Shown in pieces: positions 34,058 through 43,820 of a stretch of 64,000 nt of DNA. The notes beneath the pieces are model-generated. The model saw nothing but the letters and a program-made list of their open reading frames with translations. It did not search any database and had not been told where the DNA came from. Numbering within the stretch: position 1 is the stretch's first letter; each line of letters begins with the position of its first letter. The translations under genes were made by a program, and so were the position numbers. The stretch spans positions 36,968 to 100,967 of the forward strand of contig JBNKGL010000015.1 in NCBI GenBank assembly GCA_050289805.1. Reading direction: 5' to 3'. The stretch is from JAUILA01 sp050289805. Lineage in GTDB: Bacteria; Bacteroidota; Bacteroidia; Cytophagales; Cyclobacteriaceae.

Positions 34058-36379
34058 ATGAATTTAAAATTTCCCTGCGCTCTTCTTTGGCTTTCATCAG
34101 TTTTATTTTCCTGCGGTCCGATCTGGTCTGAACAGGAGCAAGACGGCATAATGACCGTTACGCAAAAAGGAGGTCCCGTACTGGGCTACTCGCCCAATTC
34201 AGGAGTAAAAATTTTAACCGAAGATCGCTTTGCCTTCAAGGATCTGAATAAAAATGGAACGCTTGATCCATACGAAGACTGGCGGCTTTCGGTCGATGAG
34301 CGTGCCGCCGATCTGGCTTCTCAGATGAGCATCGAGCAGATTGCTGGTCTGATGCTGTACAGTGGACATCAGCGTATTCCAGGTGGGGGATTCGGACGCG
34401 GAGGCACGTATAATGGTAAATACTTTGACGAAGGAGGTGCACTTGCTTCAGACCTGACGGATCAACAAATTGAATTCCTCACAAATGACAATTTGCGTCA
34501 TGTGCTGATCACAACTGTAGAGAGCGCTGAAGTAGCCGCGCAATGGAACAACAATGCCCAGGCACTGGTTGAAGGCCTCGGTCTTGGAATCCCGGCCAAT
34601 AACAGTTCAGATCCCCGGCATGAAGCCAGCAGCGATGAAGAATATACGCTTGGAGCAGGAGGCGATATCTCACGCTGGCCTGGCGCTATTGGCCTAGCGG
34701 CTACATTCGACCCGGAATTGGTTAAGGATTTCGGAACCATAGCGTCCGATGAATACCGGGCACTTGGGATTTCTACGGCATTATCTCCCCAGGTTGATCT
34801 GGCTACGGACCCCCGTTGGTACCGTTATGGTGGCACTTTCGGACCCAGTCCGAAATTAACCACCGATTTGGGCCGGGCATATATCGACGGGTTTCAGACA
34901 TCCACAGGTAAAGATGAGATCAGAAACGGGTGGGGATTTAAAAGTGTAAATGCGATGACGAAACACTGGCCGGGCGGAGGAAGCGGTGAAGGCGGAAGGG
35001 ACGCCCATTACGGCTTTGGAAAATTTGCCGTGTTCCCTGGAAATAATCAACAAATGCACATGACACCGTTTGTTGAAGGCGCATTTAAACTTGATGGAGG
35101 AACCGAAATGACGGCCGCTATCATGCCGTACTATACGATCTCATTTAATCAAAACCCGGAGGGTGAAAATGTAGGAAACGCTTTCAGTAAATATTATATC
35201 ACTGATCTGTTACGCGAGAAATACCAATATGACGGGGTTGTTTGTACTGATTGGGGTGTCACAAGGGATGACGAAGGTATGGCAGCATTCGGACGAACAC
35301 CCTGGGGTGTTGAAGGGTTAACCGTCGCCGAACGACATTACAGGATCATCCTCGCAGGATGTGACCAGTTCGGGGGAAACAACGATGCGGAGCCAGTGCT
35401 CGAGGCCTATGAAATGGGCAAAAAGGAATTTGGCGAAGAGGTTATCAGGGCGCGCTTCGAAAAGTCAGCAGTCCGGCTGCTACGCAATATCTTCCGCGTG
35501 GGCCTTTTTGAGAACCCCTACGTTGATATTGAGCGAACCAGGGCTACTGTTGGAAAACCAGAATACATGACTTCCGGATATGAGGCACAGAAGAAATCAG
35601 TGGTAATGTTAAAAAACAGGAATGGTGTAATGCCTCTTGACGCCACGACAAAAGTCTACATGCCCAAACGGCTGGTTCCGGCTTCCAGTAATTTCTTTGG
35701 TGAAGTTATTCCTGAAAGTCTTGAGATGCCCGTCAGGGAAAGTGTACTCGCCAATTATTTTACCATGACTCAGGATCCTTCCGATGCCGATGTGGCTGTC
35801 GTTGTCATTCACAGTCCGCAAAATGGCAGGACCGCGGGATACAGTGAAGACGACAGGGAAAACGGAGGGAACGGGTTCCTGCCGATCAGTCTTCAATATG
35901 AAGATTATACCGCGGTGGATGCCCGAGCGGAGAGCATTGCCGGCGACCCGCGGGAAACCGATGTACTGAACCGGTCTTACCTGAATAAGACAGTTAGCGT
36001 AAGCAATAATTCCGACCTGCATATGATCCGTGAAACAGTGGCCCTGATGAACGGAAAACCGGTAATCGTTATTTTAAAAACATCGAATCCCGTGATTGTA
36101 TCGGAGTTTGAATCTGAAATTGATGGCTTGCTGGTGAACTTCTTTGTCTCGGATCAGGCCGTTTTGGATATCATCTCCGGCAAGCAGGAACCCTCAGGGT
36201 TGCTGCCCATGCAAATGCCGGCGAATATGAAAACAGTTGAAACCCAATACGAGGATGTTCCATTTGATATGGAAGTTCATACAGACAGTGAAGGTCATTC
36301 ATATGACTTTGCCTATGGCATTAACTGGTCTGGCGTGATCAATGACGCGCGCGTCGAAAAATACAGGCCTGGCAACTAA
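34058..36379 (+). CDS. Glycoside hydrolase family 3 lipoprotein
   Basis: 773 residues from ATG at 34058 (a TTG at 34049 is in frame). Lipobox VLFSC (Cys18). The (beta/alpha)8 domain ends with VVCTDWGV, in which the Asp is the nucleophile, and has the substrate-binding KHWPGGG. The second domain (about 500-740) has TVALMNGKPVIVILKTSNPVIV and lacks the C-terminal fibronectin-like domain of many GH3 enzymes. Beta-glucosidase or beta-xylosidase type. Lipid-anchored in the envelope; works on oligosaccharides released by the esterase partner. Inferred operon 32713-36379. Confidence 0.92.
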   Translation: MNLKFPCALLWLSSVLFSCGPIWSEQEQDGIMTVTQKGGPVLGYSPNSGVKILTEDRFAFKDLNKNGTLDPYEDWRLSVDERAADLASQMSIEQIAGLMLYSGHQRIPGGGFGRGGTYNGKYFDEGGALASDLTDQQIEFLTNDNLRHVLITTVESAEVAAQWNNNAQALVEGLGLGIPANNSSDPRHEASSDEEYTLGAGGDISRWPGAIGLAATFDPELVKDFGTIASDEYRALGISTALSPQVDLATDPRWYRYGGTFGPSPKLTTDLGRAYIDGFQTSTGKDEIRNGWGFKSVNAMTKHWPGGGSGEGGRDAHYGFGKFAVFPGNNQQMHMTPFVEGAFKLDGGTEMTAAIMPYYTISFNQNPEGENVGNAFSKYYITDLLREKYQYDGVVCTDWGVTRDDEGMAAFGRTPWGVEGLTVAERHYRIILAGCDQFGGNNDAEPVLEAYEMGKKEFGEEVIRARFEKSAVRLLRNIFRVGLFENPYVDIERTRATVGKPEYMTSGYEAQKKSVVMLKNRNGVMPLDATTKVYMPKRLVPASSNFFGEVIPESLEMPVRESVLANYFTMTQDPSDADVAVVVIHSPQNGRTAGYSEDDRENGGNGFLPISLQYEDYTAVDARAESIAGDPRETDVLNRSYLNKTVSVSNNSDLHMIRETVALMNGKPVIVILKTSNPVIVSEFESEIDGLLVNFFVSDQAVLDIISGKQEPSGLLPMQMPANMKTVETQYEDVPFDMEVHTDSEGHSYDFAYGINWSGVINDARVEKYRPGN

Positions 36380-36385
36380 GCAATA

Positions 36386-38581
36386 TTAATCCCTGGCTGT
36401 CGCAAGCACCTTCTGAAGTGAACCGTTGAATTGCATCAGCGTTTGAGCAACAACACTGATCTGTTCGGCGGCTTCCTTCCATTCTTCCTGTTCTACCGCC
36501 TCCCGAATCCCGGGCAGTGTCTTCACTCCGTATCCGGTATAAAATCCAGGTGCATAGATCATGTGCTGATACCATGGCCGGCGGGGCAGTCCCTCATTAT
36601 TGGTGAGCGATTGTTCCAGCTTTTGCAGTTCCTTATTCACAGCGGTACGTTTAGCTGCCGGAATCGCATCCATATCTACAGCCTCCAGAGAATCAATGGT
36701 CACCGTTAATGCCGCCATTGCATTTTGCACAGGAGAAAAATCAATGAATGGAATCACCGGCTTTATCTCCGGTTTCACAAAAGGCTTCGTTGGATCTGCG
36801 GCTAGTTCAAATGCACGGCTCTCCACCATCCCGTTGTATTTTTCCCGTTTTTCCCGCATATCATCGGTAAGCTTCATGATCTCATCAAGATAGGTGGATA
36901 CTGTAGCATACCATGGCCTGAACGTGAGCGGAAGGACATCAGCATTGGCCATTCTCAGGACTATCCTTCCTGTAGTTTTTGCCAAAGCGATACCGTATGA
37001 AAAATCAGGATCCTTAAATCGTTTGTAATGAGGATATGTGTCGTATATGGTGTGGTACTCCCCGCCTGATCCTTCACCACCAAATCCGATATTCAGCGAT
37101 GTGATTCCGGCATGCTGTAAAAATGGTGTATAATCAGACCCTGATCCCAGTGCACTTAATTTAAAATCCGGTTCTTCACCCATCACCTGCAAGGCCGCTT
37201 TCCGGCGTTCAGCAACGGTAACATTGGTCTGTGGATCGATTACACTTTCAGCCACCTGATGTACCATGGTTTCCAGGGTGTGTGATCCTCCTGCTGAAAG
37301 AAACCCCCGGCTGTTTCCATCGGTATTTACATAAATTACCGTTTTTTGCTGAAGTTCGGCCATGTGATCTTCAACCCATTCGGTTGACCCAATAAGTCCC
37401 GGTTCTTCCGCATCCCAGGCACAATAGATCATAGTCCGTTTTGGCCGGTTTCCCTGGCGGGCGAGTTCACCAATGGCCCTTGCCTCCTCCATCAATGCGA
37501 CCATGCCGCTAACAGGATCCGAAGCCCCATGTACCCATGCATCGTGATGATTGCCGCGAATCACCCACTCATCGGGGTACTCCGTCCCCGGTAATGTAGC
37601 AATCACGTTATGTGCCGGTTTTAATTGCCAGTCAAATTCCAGTTTCAAATGAACCCGCGCCGGGCCGGGACCGATATGATACGTCAATGGCAATGCGCCG
37701 CGCCATGCATCCGGCGCAACGGGCCCTTCAAGAGCTTCCAGCAACGGCTTTGCATCCTCATATGAAATGGGCAGTACAGGAATAGCAGTGATTGTCGTCG
37801 CGTCCTTACGGTCCAGGCGCTCGGCATCCTCCGTGGCCGCATATCCGGGGGTAAGAACATCGCCCGGATAGGTTGGCATATCCATTACGGAGCCTCGCTG
37901 AACCCCGGTGCTATTCTTAAAAGCGCCCTTCGGATATACATCCCCCCTGTAATAGCCATCATCCTCCGGATCTGAATAGATGATACATCCAATAGCTCCC
38001 TTTTCTGCCGCCAATTTTGGCTTAATGCCCCTCCATGAACCGTAGTACTTGGCAATCACTATTTTACCCTTTACATCTATTCCCAGTTCTTCAAGCTTTT
38101 CATAATCCGCAGGAACACCATAATTCACAAAAACTAGTTCAGCCTCCACATCGCCGTCGGCGGAAAATGCGTTATATGATGGCAACAGTTCCTTGCCCTG
38201 TTTGGTGAATTCATCCCCTTCCACAGCCACTGCCGACAATTTAGCCTTGTATTTGCGCGGCGCAGTCAATTCCAGCAATCGCACTTTGGGATAAGGAAAT
38301 AATATCTGGTACGTTTCTATCCTTGTGTCGTAACCCCAGGATTTAAATTGCTCCGCTATCCATTCGGCATTTTCCCGGCCATAATCTGTTCCGACATAAT
38401 GAGGCCTGGCAGCCAATCGCTGCATCCATGCATCCAGGTTTTCGGCTTTCAGCAGCTCATCAAACTGTTTTTCCAACTTAAGCTCGGCAGCGGCACCATC
38501 TTCGCTGAAACCCTCAATAGATTGTGCAAATGCAGGGTGAATAAAAATACAGGCAATTAAAAGCAGGGGTAAGCGCATCAT
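36386..38581 (-). CDS. Exported M28 peptidase, glutamate carboxypeptidase II (PSMA)-type
   Basis: 731 residues from ATG at 38581 (or 38578), which starts the signal peptide (MMRLPLLLIACIFIHPAFAQ). Domains: M28 core split by a PA-like protease-associated domain (about 115-310, with GKIVIAKYYGSWRGIKPKLAAEKGA) and a C-terminal transferrin-receptor-like dimerisation domain (from about 610). Two-zinc ligands: His and Asp of GNHHDAWVHGASDP, Glu pair of DAEEPGLIGS, Asp of YVNTDGN, His of GEYHTIYD. Cuts C-terminal Glu/Asp or similar residues from peptides. Its stop is 7 bp from the GH3 stop. Confidence 0.93.
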   Translation of the reverse strand: MMRLPLLLIACIFIHPAFAQSIEGFSEDGAAAELKLEKQFDELLKAENLDAWMQRLAARPHYVGTDYGRENAEWIAEQFKSWGYDTRIETYQILFPYPKVRLLELTAPRKYKAKLSAVAVEGDEFTKQGKELLPSYNAFSADGDVEAELVFVNYGVPADYEKLEELGIDVKGKIVIAKYYGSWRGIKPKLAAEKGAIGCIIYSDPEDDGYYRGDVYPKGAFKNSTGVQRGSVMDMPTYPGDVLTPGYAATEDAERLDRKDATTITAIPVLPISYEDAKPLLEALEGPVAPDAWRGALPLTYHIGPGPARVHLKLEFDWQLKPAHNVIATLPGTEYPDEWVIRGNHHDAWVHGASDPVSGMVALMEEARAIGELARQGNRPKRTMIYCAWDAEEPGLIGSTEWVEDHMAELQQKTVIYVNTDGNSRGFLSAGGSHTLETMVHQVAESVIDPQTNVTVAERRKAALQVMGEEPDFKLSALGSGSDYTPFLQHAGITSLNIGFGGEGSGGEYHTIYDTYPHYKRFKDPDFSYGIALAKTTGRIVLRMANADVLPLTFRPWYATVSTYLDEIMKLTDDMREKREKYNGMVESRAFELAADPTKPFVKPEIKPVIPFIDFSPVQNAMAALTVTIDSLEAVDMDAIPAAKRTAVNKELQKLEQSLTNNEGLPRRPWYQHMIYAPGFYTGYGVKTLPGIREAVEQEEWKEAAEQISVVAQTLMQFNGSLQKVLATARD

Positions 38582-38705
38582 TTGATTGGTTAGGTTCGGT
38601 GACTTCTTAAAAATAGTTATTTTCGGAAATACATTACCATACGGCCCTGTTTTATAACAAAGTGCCCTTGCCTCCCGTATTTCTATATTACTACCATTCT
38701 CGCCC

Positions 38706-39239
38706 ATGAAAATCGAAATACGCCAGGAAACGCCGTCTGATTATAAGGAAGTTGACAGCATTACCCGTGCGGCATTCGCTGATTTACAGATCAGTGACAA
38801 GACAGAACATCACCTTGTGAAGCGATTGAGACAATCTCCGGCATTCATTCCGGAACTTTCACTGGTCGCAATCGTGGATGGAAAATTGGCCGGGCACGTA
38901 CTTGTGACAAAACTCAGTCTTGAAACACCTGATGGAACGATCTTGCCCGCACTCGGACTGGCACCCATAAGTGTACACCCGGATTACCAGGGAAAAGGAA
39001 TTGGTACAGAACTTATGAATGCAGCGCACCAGATGGCAAAAAAAACGGACGCCACCTGCATCCTGCTCATCGGTCATGAAAAGTATTACCCGCGCTTTGG
39101 TTATGAATGTGCCAGTAAATATGGAATCTCCTTTCCCTTCGATATTCCGGATGAAAATGGAATGGTCTATATTCTTGATCCTCAAAAGCTGCCTGAAACG
39201 GAATCCCGGGTAGTTTACCCCGGGGCATTTTTTGAGTAG
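38706..39239 (+). CDS. GNAT N-acetyltransferase (YhbS-like)
   Basis: 177 residues. Acetyl-CoA-binding motif A appears as LGLAPISVHPDYQGKGIGTELMNAAHQMA, with Gln/Gly-x-Gly. N-terminal IEIRQETPSDYKEVDSITRAAF is the usual GNAT start. The C-terminal part (HEKYYPRFGYECASKYGISFPFDIPDE) matches YhbS-type enzymes. Substrate unknown. bioD begins 42 bp downstream, and the two could share a transcript. Confidence 0.92.
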   Translation: MKIEIRQETPSDYKEVDSITRAAFADLQISDKTEHHLVKRLRQSPAFIPELSLVAIVDGKLAGHVLVTKLSLETPDGTILPALGLAPISVHPDYQGKGIGTELMNAAHQMAKKTDATCILLIGHEKYYPRFGYECASKYGISFPFDIPDENGMVYILDPQKLPETESRVVYPGAFFE

Positions 39240-39281
39240 AATTATAGATTCCTGAAAGATCGGTTTATCTTCGGAAGCAAT

Positions 39282-39890
39282 ATGAATCACCAACAATACT
39301 TCGTTTCAGCCATCGGCACCGATAGTGGCAAAACACTGATCAGTGCGATCCTTGCACGTCACCTCAACGCAGATTACTGGAAACCCATCCAGGCAGGTGA
39401 TCCGCGTGATTCTGAAGAAGTCGCCAGGCTCACCGGACACGCGCTCACCATCCACCCGGAACGGTACCGTCTTAAACTGCCTGCCTCTCCCCACCTGGCA
39501 GCAAAAGAGGAAGGAATTACTATTTCACTCAAGGATTTTAAAATTCCGACCAATGGAAATTTAATTGTGGAGGGCGCCGGCGGACTAATGGTTCCTCTGA
39601 ACGACAATGACCTCGTCATAGACCTCCCGTTGCAATGGAATATGCCCATCATTCTTGTTTGCAATATTTACCTCGGAAGTATCAATCATAGTCTTCTGAG
39701 TATTGAATATCTGAAAAACAGAAATGCGAATGTGGCCGGTATTATTTTCAATGGTCCGGAAACTCCGTCCACGGAATCCATTATCGAGCAAAAATGTCCC
39801 TGGCCTGTATTGCTGCGGGTTCGTAATATTCATAATCCAGGTCCTGAAATCATAGATCAATACGCTGAGAGAATCACATTCGGGCTGTGA
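39282..39890 (+). CDS. bioD: Dethiobiotin synthetase
   Basis: 202 residues. ATP-dependent ring closure in biotin synthesis. P-loop AIGTDSGKTLISAIL near residues 6-20, active-site Lys of WKPIQAGD, GAGGLMVPLN (Walker B-type) near 101-110. Length and motifs fit BioD. A TATCTTCG box (one mismatch from the -7 consensus) lies 8-16 bp before the ATG. BioF is 17 kb away on the same strand, so the pathway genes are scattered; bioA and bioB are not in the window. Confidence 0.93.
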   Translation: MNHQQYFVSAIGTDSGKTLISAILARHLNADYWKPIQAGDPRDSEEVARLTGHALTIHPERYRLKLPASPHLAAKEEGITISLKDFKIPTNGNLIVEGAGGLMVPLNDNDLVIDLPLQWNMPIILVCNIYLGSINHSLLSIEYLKNRNANVAGIIFNGPETPSTESIIEQKCPWPVLLRVRNIHNPGPEIIDQYAERITFGL

Positions 39891-39975
39891 TCGGAAATTC
39901 AAAGGTTGGCTTCGCATTTTGAAAATAAAGTCAAGCTGACATTCGTATATTGCATCAGAATAAATCAGGGTAAAC

Positions 39976-40485
39976 TTGGAAAGCATTAATATCAAACAGG
40001 AATACCTCCTGCCATTCCACGTCCGTATTTTGGGATTTTTCCTCCTCATACTTGGTGTTGCGGGAACGGCCGTAAGTATCTACCTGCTGGTAAGCTCCGG
40101 AACTTATGACCGGCTGATCTGGATTGCCCCGCTCCTGGGAATTATCGGTGCTTTTATCTTTTATTCCCATTACCGGTTACTGATCGATTTAAAAAACAAA
40201 ACCTATACGGTTGTCACAAAAATGCCGGGGATCAATGCAGGAAAGCCAGAAGAATTCAGTCACATTACGAAAATATATATCAACCAGGTGAAGGAAACCA
40301 CAACCTATACCACACGGTCTGCCTTGAGATACGACAGCACCCAACAGCTGTACAAAGCTTTTATGAAACTGGACAACGGTGAAAAAATACACATGGATAC
40401 CGACAAAAGTCAGGAAGATCTGGAAGCCAGGGTAGATCAATATATCAAAGCACTTGGAGATATTTATCAGCCTGAATCCTGGTAA
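39976..40485 (+). CDS. Hypothetical two-helix membrane protein
   Basis: 169 residues from TTG at 39976, the only sensible start before the first hydrophobic segment. Two membrane helices (about 17-39 and 47-64) precede a beta-rich cytosolic domain (VTKMPGINAGKPEEFSHITKIYINQVKE...), the layout of small PH-like bacterial proteins. No family recognised with confidence. Alone, 85 bp after bioD and convergent with the FadL-like gene. Confidence 0.75.
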   Translation: MESINIKQEYLLPFHVRILGFFLLILGVAGTAVSIYLLVSSGTYDRLIWIAPLLGIIGAFIFYSHYRLLIDLKNKTYTVVTKMPGINAGKPEEFSHITKIYINQVKETTTYTTRSALRYDSTQQLYKAFMKLDNGEKIHMDTDKSQEDLEARVDQYIKALGDIYQPESW

Positions 40486-40522
40486 AAAAAGGAAGGGCGC
40501 GTCCCTGGCAGGATCACGCCCT
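40484..40522 (-). terminator. Terminator after the FadL-like gene
   Basis: Arms 40494-40505 and 40511-40522 pair over 12 positions (one mismatch, two wobbles) with loop TGGCA; on the minus strand a run of seven U follows (40484-40490). Confidence 0.75.
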
Positions 40523-40548
40523 CGCATAAAGCCAACATGGCTAATAAT

Positions 40549-41898
40549 TTATCGTCCGTTGAATTTGTAACTGAATCCCACCATCACCAGGTCGGTAGTC
40601 ATTTCATACGATACATTTGATCCGGGAATTGCTCCCATCGGATTTTCCGAATTGATCATCATCGGATTGTACATCGGACCGCTGGTGGCATCCTTACCAC
40701 TGGATCCGTGATGGTATGTAGCATCAATGGTGATGAAGTCACTTGCCAGCACACTGAATCCCACCTGGAACGCATTTTTAATAATGGCTGTTGCCGGAAC
40801 ATTAAAGAATGCCATTTCACTGCTGATCGGATTTGAATTATAGGTATATCCAACCCGAATCGGAAGCATTGAAATTCCACGAAACTGGAGTCCCGCAGAA
40901 ACCACATTGATATTATCCCATCCAAATCCTTTCACACTCGCTGTTTGCGTCCAGCCTGATTCATTGAACCCATCCGTACCTTCATAATTGACAAGCCTGT
41001 AATCGGCGGCCAGGTCGAAATCTCCCATTGTATAACCGATACCAAAGGATAGAATCGATGGGTAATCCATATTGAATTTACTTTTGCCCTTCGTATTGTC
41101 GAGATAGGTATTGTCGAAATCAAATTCACTAAAGGATTGTACCGTTTTATAGGATGCACCTGCTTTGAAGCCATACCCGGAATCAAAGAACAAACCAAAC
41201 TGCGCTCCGAATCCAACCGCAGAGGCTTTATCTGTCGAAGGATATCCGGCCATTCCCGGATTTGCGGTAGGGTTAGGCATTAACTTCAGAGTTGCATAAT
41301 TGAAAGTCGGCTGAACACCTATACTGAACTTTTCAGATATTTCATATGCATAGGTAAAACCCAGCTGGAATAAGCCGTAGTCAGATTCTATCCGTCCGAA
41401 TCCCATTGCTTCCTGGGGATAGTTGATGGGATTGGAATTTGCGGTGGGGTTGAAATCCGGATTAAGCGGATTGTTTTTCTCCTCCGGGAATGTAACCCCG
41501 AATCCGCTAATGCCGAAGGCTGAAGCGGCAAAAGTATGCCTGCTGTCTTCCCTGCCCCACAACATTGCCAGTGCCGGCATTGGTGAAACTCCGCGATCAT
41601 CTTTAGTAGTTCCACTGATGGAAGGTGCACCGGGATAGAGCATGTTTTCCGGTAATGTGGATGACAACTTCGGTGATGAGAAGAAGAGTCCCACATCAAG
41701 TTTAATGATCTTCGAATCAAATGTTGAGATGGATGCCGGGTTCCACTGTATAGCTCCCGAAATATCCAGTGGCTGTCCTGTTGCAGCGCCACCCATAGAC
41801 ATGTTAACGGCCCCAACTCCCTGCATGATATGACCAGATTGGGAGAAGGCCAGGGTCGAAAACATCATCAGAATTAATTGTAAATAATACGTTTTCAT
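40549..41898 (-). CDS. FadL/OmpP1-family outer-membrane protein
   Basis: 449 residues from ATG at 41898 (signal MKTYYLQLILMMFSTLAFSQ); 18 further in-frame codons upstream to 41952 are not signal-like. FadL/OmpP1 features: the N-terminal plug region SGHIMQGVGAVNMSMGGAATGQPLDISGAIQWNPASI, and a 14-strand barrel ending in MTTDLVMVGFSYKFNGR, with a terminal Arg rather than an aromatic. Transports hydrophobic compounds such as long-chain fatty acids or hydrocarbons. Single gene with a good terminator. Confidence 0.9.
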   Translation of the reverse strand: MKTYYLQLILMMFSTLAFSQSGHIMQGVGAVNMSMGGAATGQPLDISGAIQWNPASISTFDSKIIKLDVGLFFSSPKLSSTLPENMLYPGAPSISGTTKDDRGVSPMPALAMLWGREDSRHTFAASAFGISGFGVTFPEEKNNPLNPDFNPTANSNPINYPQEAMGFGRIESDYGLFQLGFTYAYEISEKFSIGVQPTFNYATLKLMPNPTANPGMAGYPSTDKASAVGFGAQFGLFFDSGYGFKAGASYKTVQSFSEFDFDNTYLDNTKGKSKFNMDYPSILSFGIGYTMGDFDLAADYRLVNYEGTDGFNESGWTQTASVKGFGWDNINVVSAGLQFRGISMLPIRVGYTYNSNPISSEMAFFNVPATAIIKNAFQVGFSVLASDFITIDATYHHGSSGKDATSGPMYNPMMINSENPMGAIPGSNVSYEMTTDLVMVGFSYKFNGR

Positions 41899-42049
41899 GA
41901 TTAATGTTTCTTGGTAAAATGATAGGATGAAAATACCCCCGGAACGCCGCAATAAGAATGATAAACCTCATTACATTACATGATTAAGTATTCACAAAAC
42001 CGCGGAATTCTTGTTGGAAATGAGTACTTTATCATATAAACTTAAACCT

Positions 42050-42784
42050 ATGCACGCGATGCGTCATATTATCATTTCACTCCTTGTTCTGGCCACACTT
42101 TCCTGTGGCAATTCCGCCAACAGAACGCAGGTGAATTCAGGATCAGCAGATGAAGCAAAAAATAAGGAAATCGAAAAAGAAAATATGGAACCCTCAACTA
42201 AATCCAACCCGGCGAAAAAACTTGGGTATCTCATTTATCTGCACGGAGCAATAGTACAGCAGCAGGGGCCGAATGCCGTAAGCGAACAATTTGGCCCATA
42301 TCAGTACCAATTGATCCTTGATTCTCTGCACAGCAAGGGTTTTGAGGTAATCTCTGAAGTCCGCCCGAAAGACTCAGAGATTAAGCCATACGCCGAAAAA
42401 GTACAACAACAGGTTTTGGACCTGATGGCCAAAGGAGCGAAACCGGCTGAAATCACGATCCTGGGTGCTTCGCTGGGTGCCTATATGACACTGGAGGCAT
42501 CCTTGTTACTCGATAATCCCGACATACACTATGTGACACTCGGCCTGTGCGGAGATTATGGGATCAATTATTTCAAAGAGTACAAGGGCCGTTTCAAAGG
42601 TAAATTTCTTTCGATCTATGAACGTTCAGATTCACGCGGTTCCTGTGCCACGCTTTTTGAAAATGATCCGGCGGCAGAGTTTTCGGAGGTGGAGATCAAT
42701 ACCGGTCTAGACCATGGCTTCCTTTTTCAACCGCTGGAAGAATGGGTTCAGCCCATCGTCTCCTGGATCAGTCAGTCTAACTGA
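42050..42784 (+). CDS. Lipoprotein alpha/beta-hydrolase
   Basis: 244 residues from ATG at 42050; an in-frame ATG at 42059 (MRHIIISLLVLATLSCG) may be the true start of the lipoprotein signal, as may 42020. Lipobox LSCG. A linker rich in Ser, Asn, Glu and Lys precedes the hydrolase domain, which has LGYLIYLHG, the nucleophile elbow LGASLGAYMT and a final DHGFLFQPL carrying the probable His. Substrate unknown. Its end overlaps the convergent SRPBCC gene by 8 bp. Confidence 0.82.
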   Translation: MHAMRHIIISLLVLATLSCGNSANRTQVNSGSADEAKNKEIEKENMEPSTKSNPAKKLGYLIYLHGAIVQQQGPNAVSEQFGPYQYQLILDSLHSKGFEVISEVRPKDSEIKPYAEKVQQQVLDLMAKGAKPAEITILGASLGAYMTLEASLLLDNPDIHYVTLGLCGDYGINYFKEYKGRFKGKFLSIYERSDSRGSCATLFENDPAAEFSEVEINTGLDHGFLFQPLEEWVQPIVSWISQSN

Positions 42785-43700
42785 CCGGAAAATTGATATC
42801 GGTAATCAATTGATCATCTGGTACTTCCCCTGGCATATTGACATATACTTCAAAAGGATCTAATTTTTTTGAAGCCTTAAAGGATTTTGATCGTTTCATG
42901 CTATTCTGAGTCGACCAGGCATTACCAAGATGGAGATATGGCCCGATATGACGTATCGTATTTACCCTGGTAGCCGGGATCTCCCCGAGGAACATACCTG
43001 CCTGTAGTGTTGCGTCAAGATCCTTCACCGGCAATGCGGCAGTATACTCAATTTTATTTCCTACCATATCCCATTTATGATATATGGAAAATCCCTTGCC
43101 TGCTATTGCACCCTCATGGTTTTTCATCAGGACCCACAGTCGCTGAAAATCATTTTTCATGTTGCTGTTCAAAGACTCGGATGTGCAGGTTGTTCGAATC
43201 CCCACATACGTGCAACCTGGATATTCGGTAATTCCTTTAAACTCGAGGCTTGACAAAACCCTGTCATGCTCCACATAATCACGAAGCATGTTGAGTCCCC
43301 TTTCATAATCCATTCCTACATATGCTTCCATTGCTCTCTTCATCCAGAACATGAAGAATGGCAGACTGCTGTCCATATACCATGTTACATGGGAATGATC
43401 CCCGTGTCCATGCATTTCAAATCGCACCTTTGCGGTGGATTTCCATGGCTTGAGAAAAGTAAGATCGTAGTCAACAGACGCATAGGGTTTCTCCTGGGTG
43501 ATTTTCATATTTCCGCTGCCAACCCTTCCGCCTTCCCATTCATAATATTTAGCATCCGGATCAATTTTAACGGTTGCCTCAGGCTCCATAATCAGCCAGG
43601 GAGACCAGGCCGTCCAATGGTTGAAATCATTTACGGTCCGAAACACCTTTTCCACTGGTGCATCAATGCGGATGGTCCGCTCAACGTGCATTTTAGGCAT
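42777..43700 (-). CDS. SRPBCC-GyrI fusion protein
   Basis: 307 residues from ATG at 43700. N-terminal START-like SRPBCC domain (about 1-145: ERTIRIDAPVEKVFRTVNDFNHWTAWSPW, with YDLTFLKPW and a final long helix) fused to a GyrI-like ligand-binding domain (about 160-305: GCTYVGIRTTCTSE, AIAGKGFSIYHKWDM, IRHIGPYLHLGNAW). Both are small-molecule pockets. This combination is known in many bacteria and proposed to act on small hydrophobic or cyclic molecules. A short hairpin at 43760-43784 (between this gene and the GH26-like gene) may terminate the latter. Confidence 0.87.
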   Translation of the reverse strand: MPKMHVERTIRIDAPVEKVFRTVNDFNHWTAWSPWLIMEPEATVKIDPDAKYYEWEGGRVGSGNMKITQEKPYASVDYDLTFLKPWKSTAKVRFEMHGHGDHSHVTWYMDSSLPFFMFWMKRAMEAYVGMDYERGLNMLRDYVEHDRVLSSLEFKGITEYPGCTYVGIRTTCTSESLNSNMKNDFQRLWVLMKNHEGAIAGKGFSIYHKWDMVGNKIEYTAALPVKDLDATLQAGMFLGEIPATRVNTIRHIGPYLHLGNAWSTQNSMKRSKSFKASKKLDPFEVYVNMPGEVPDDQLITDINFPVS

Positions 43701-43759
43701 GATCTTGATTATTAGTTGGTTATGGATGAATATAATAAATTAGGCACATTGACAGGCAT

Positions 43760-43787
43760 AAAATCCCGCAGAAAACAGGATTTTTTT
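43760..43787 (-). terminator. Possible terminator after the GH26-like gene
   Basis: AAAATCC / GGATTTT (7 bp, 11-nt loop), A/T-flanked on both sides; on the minus strand the stem is followed by TAT only, so it is weak. Confidence 0.35.
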
Positions 43788-43820
43788 ATCGAACAGGCAA
43801 ATTTCATTTGACACCGGAAT

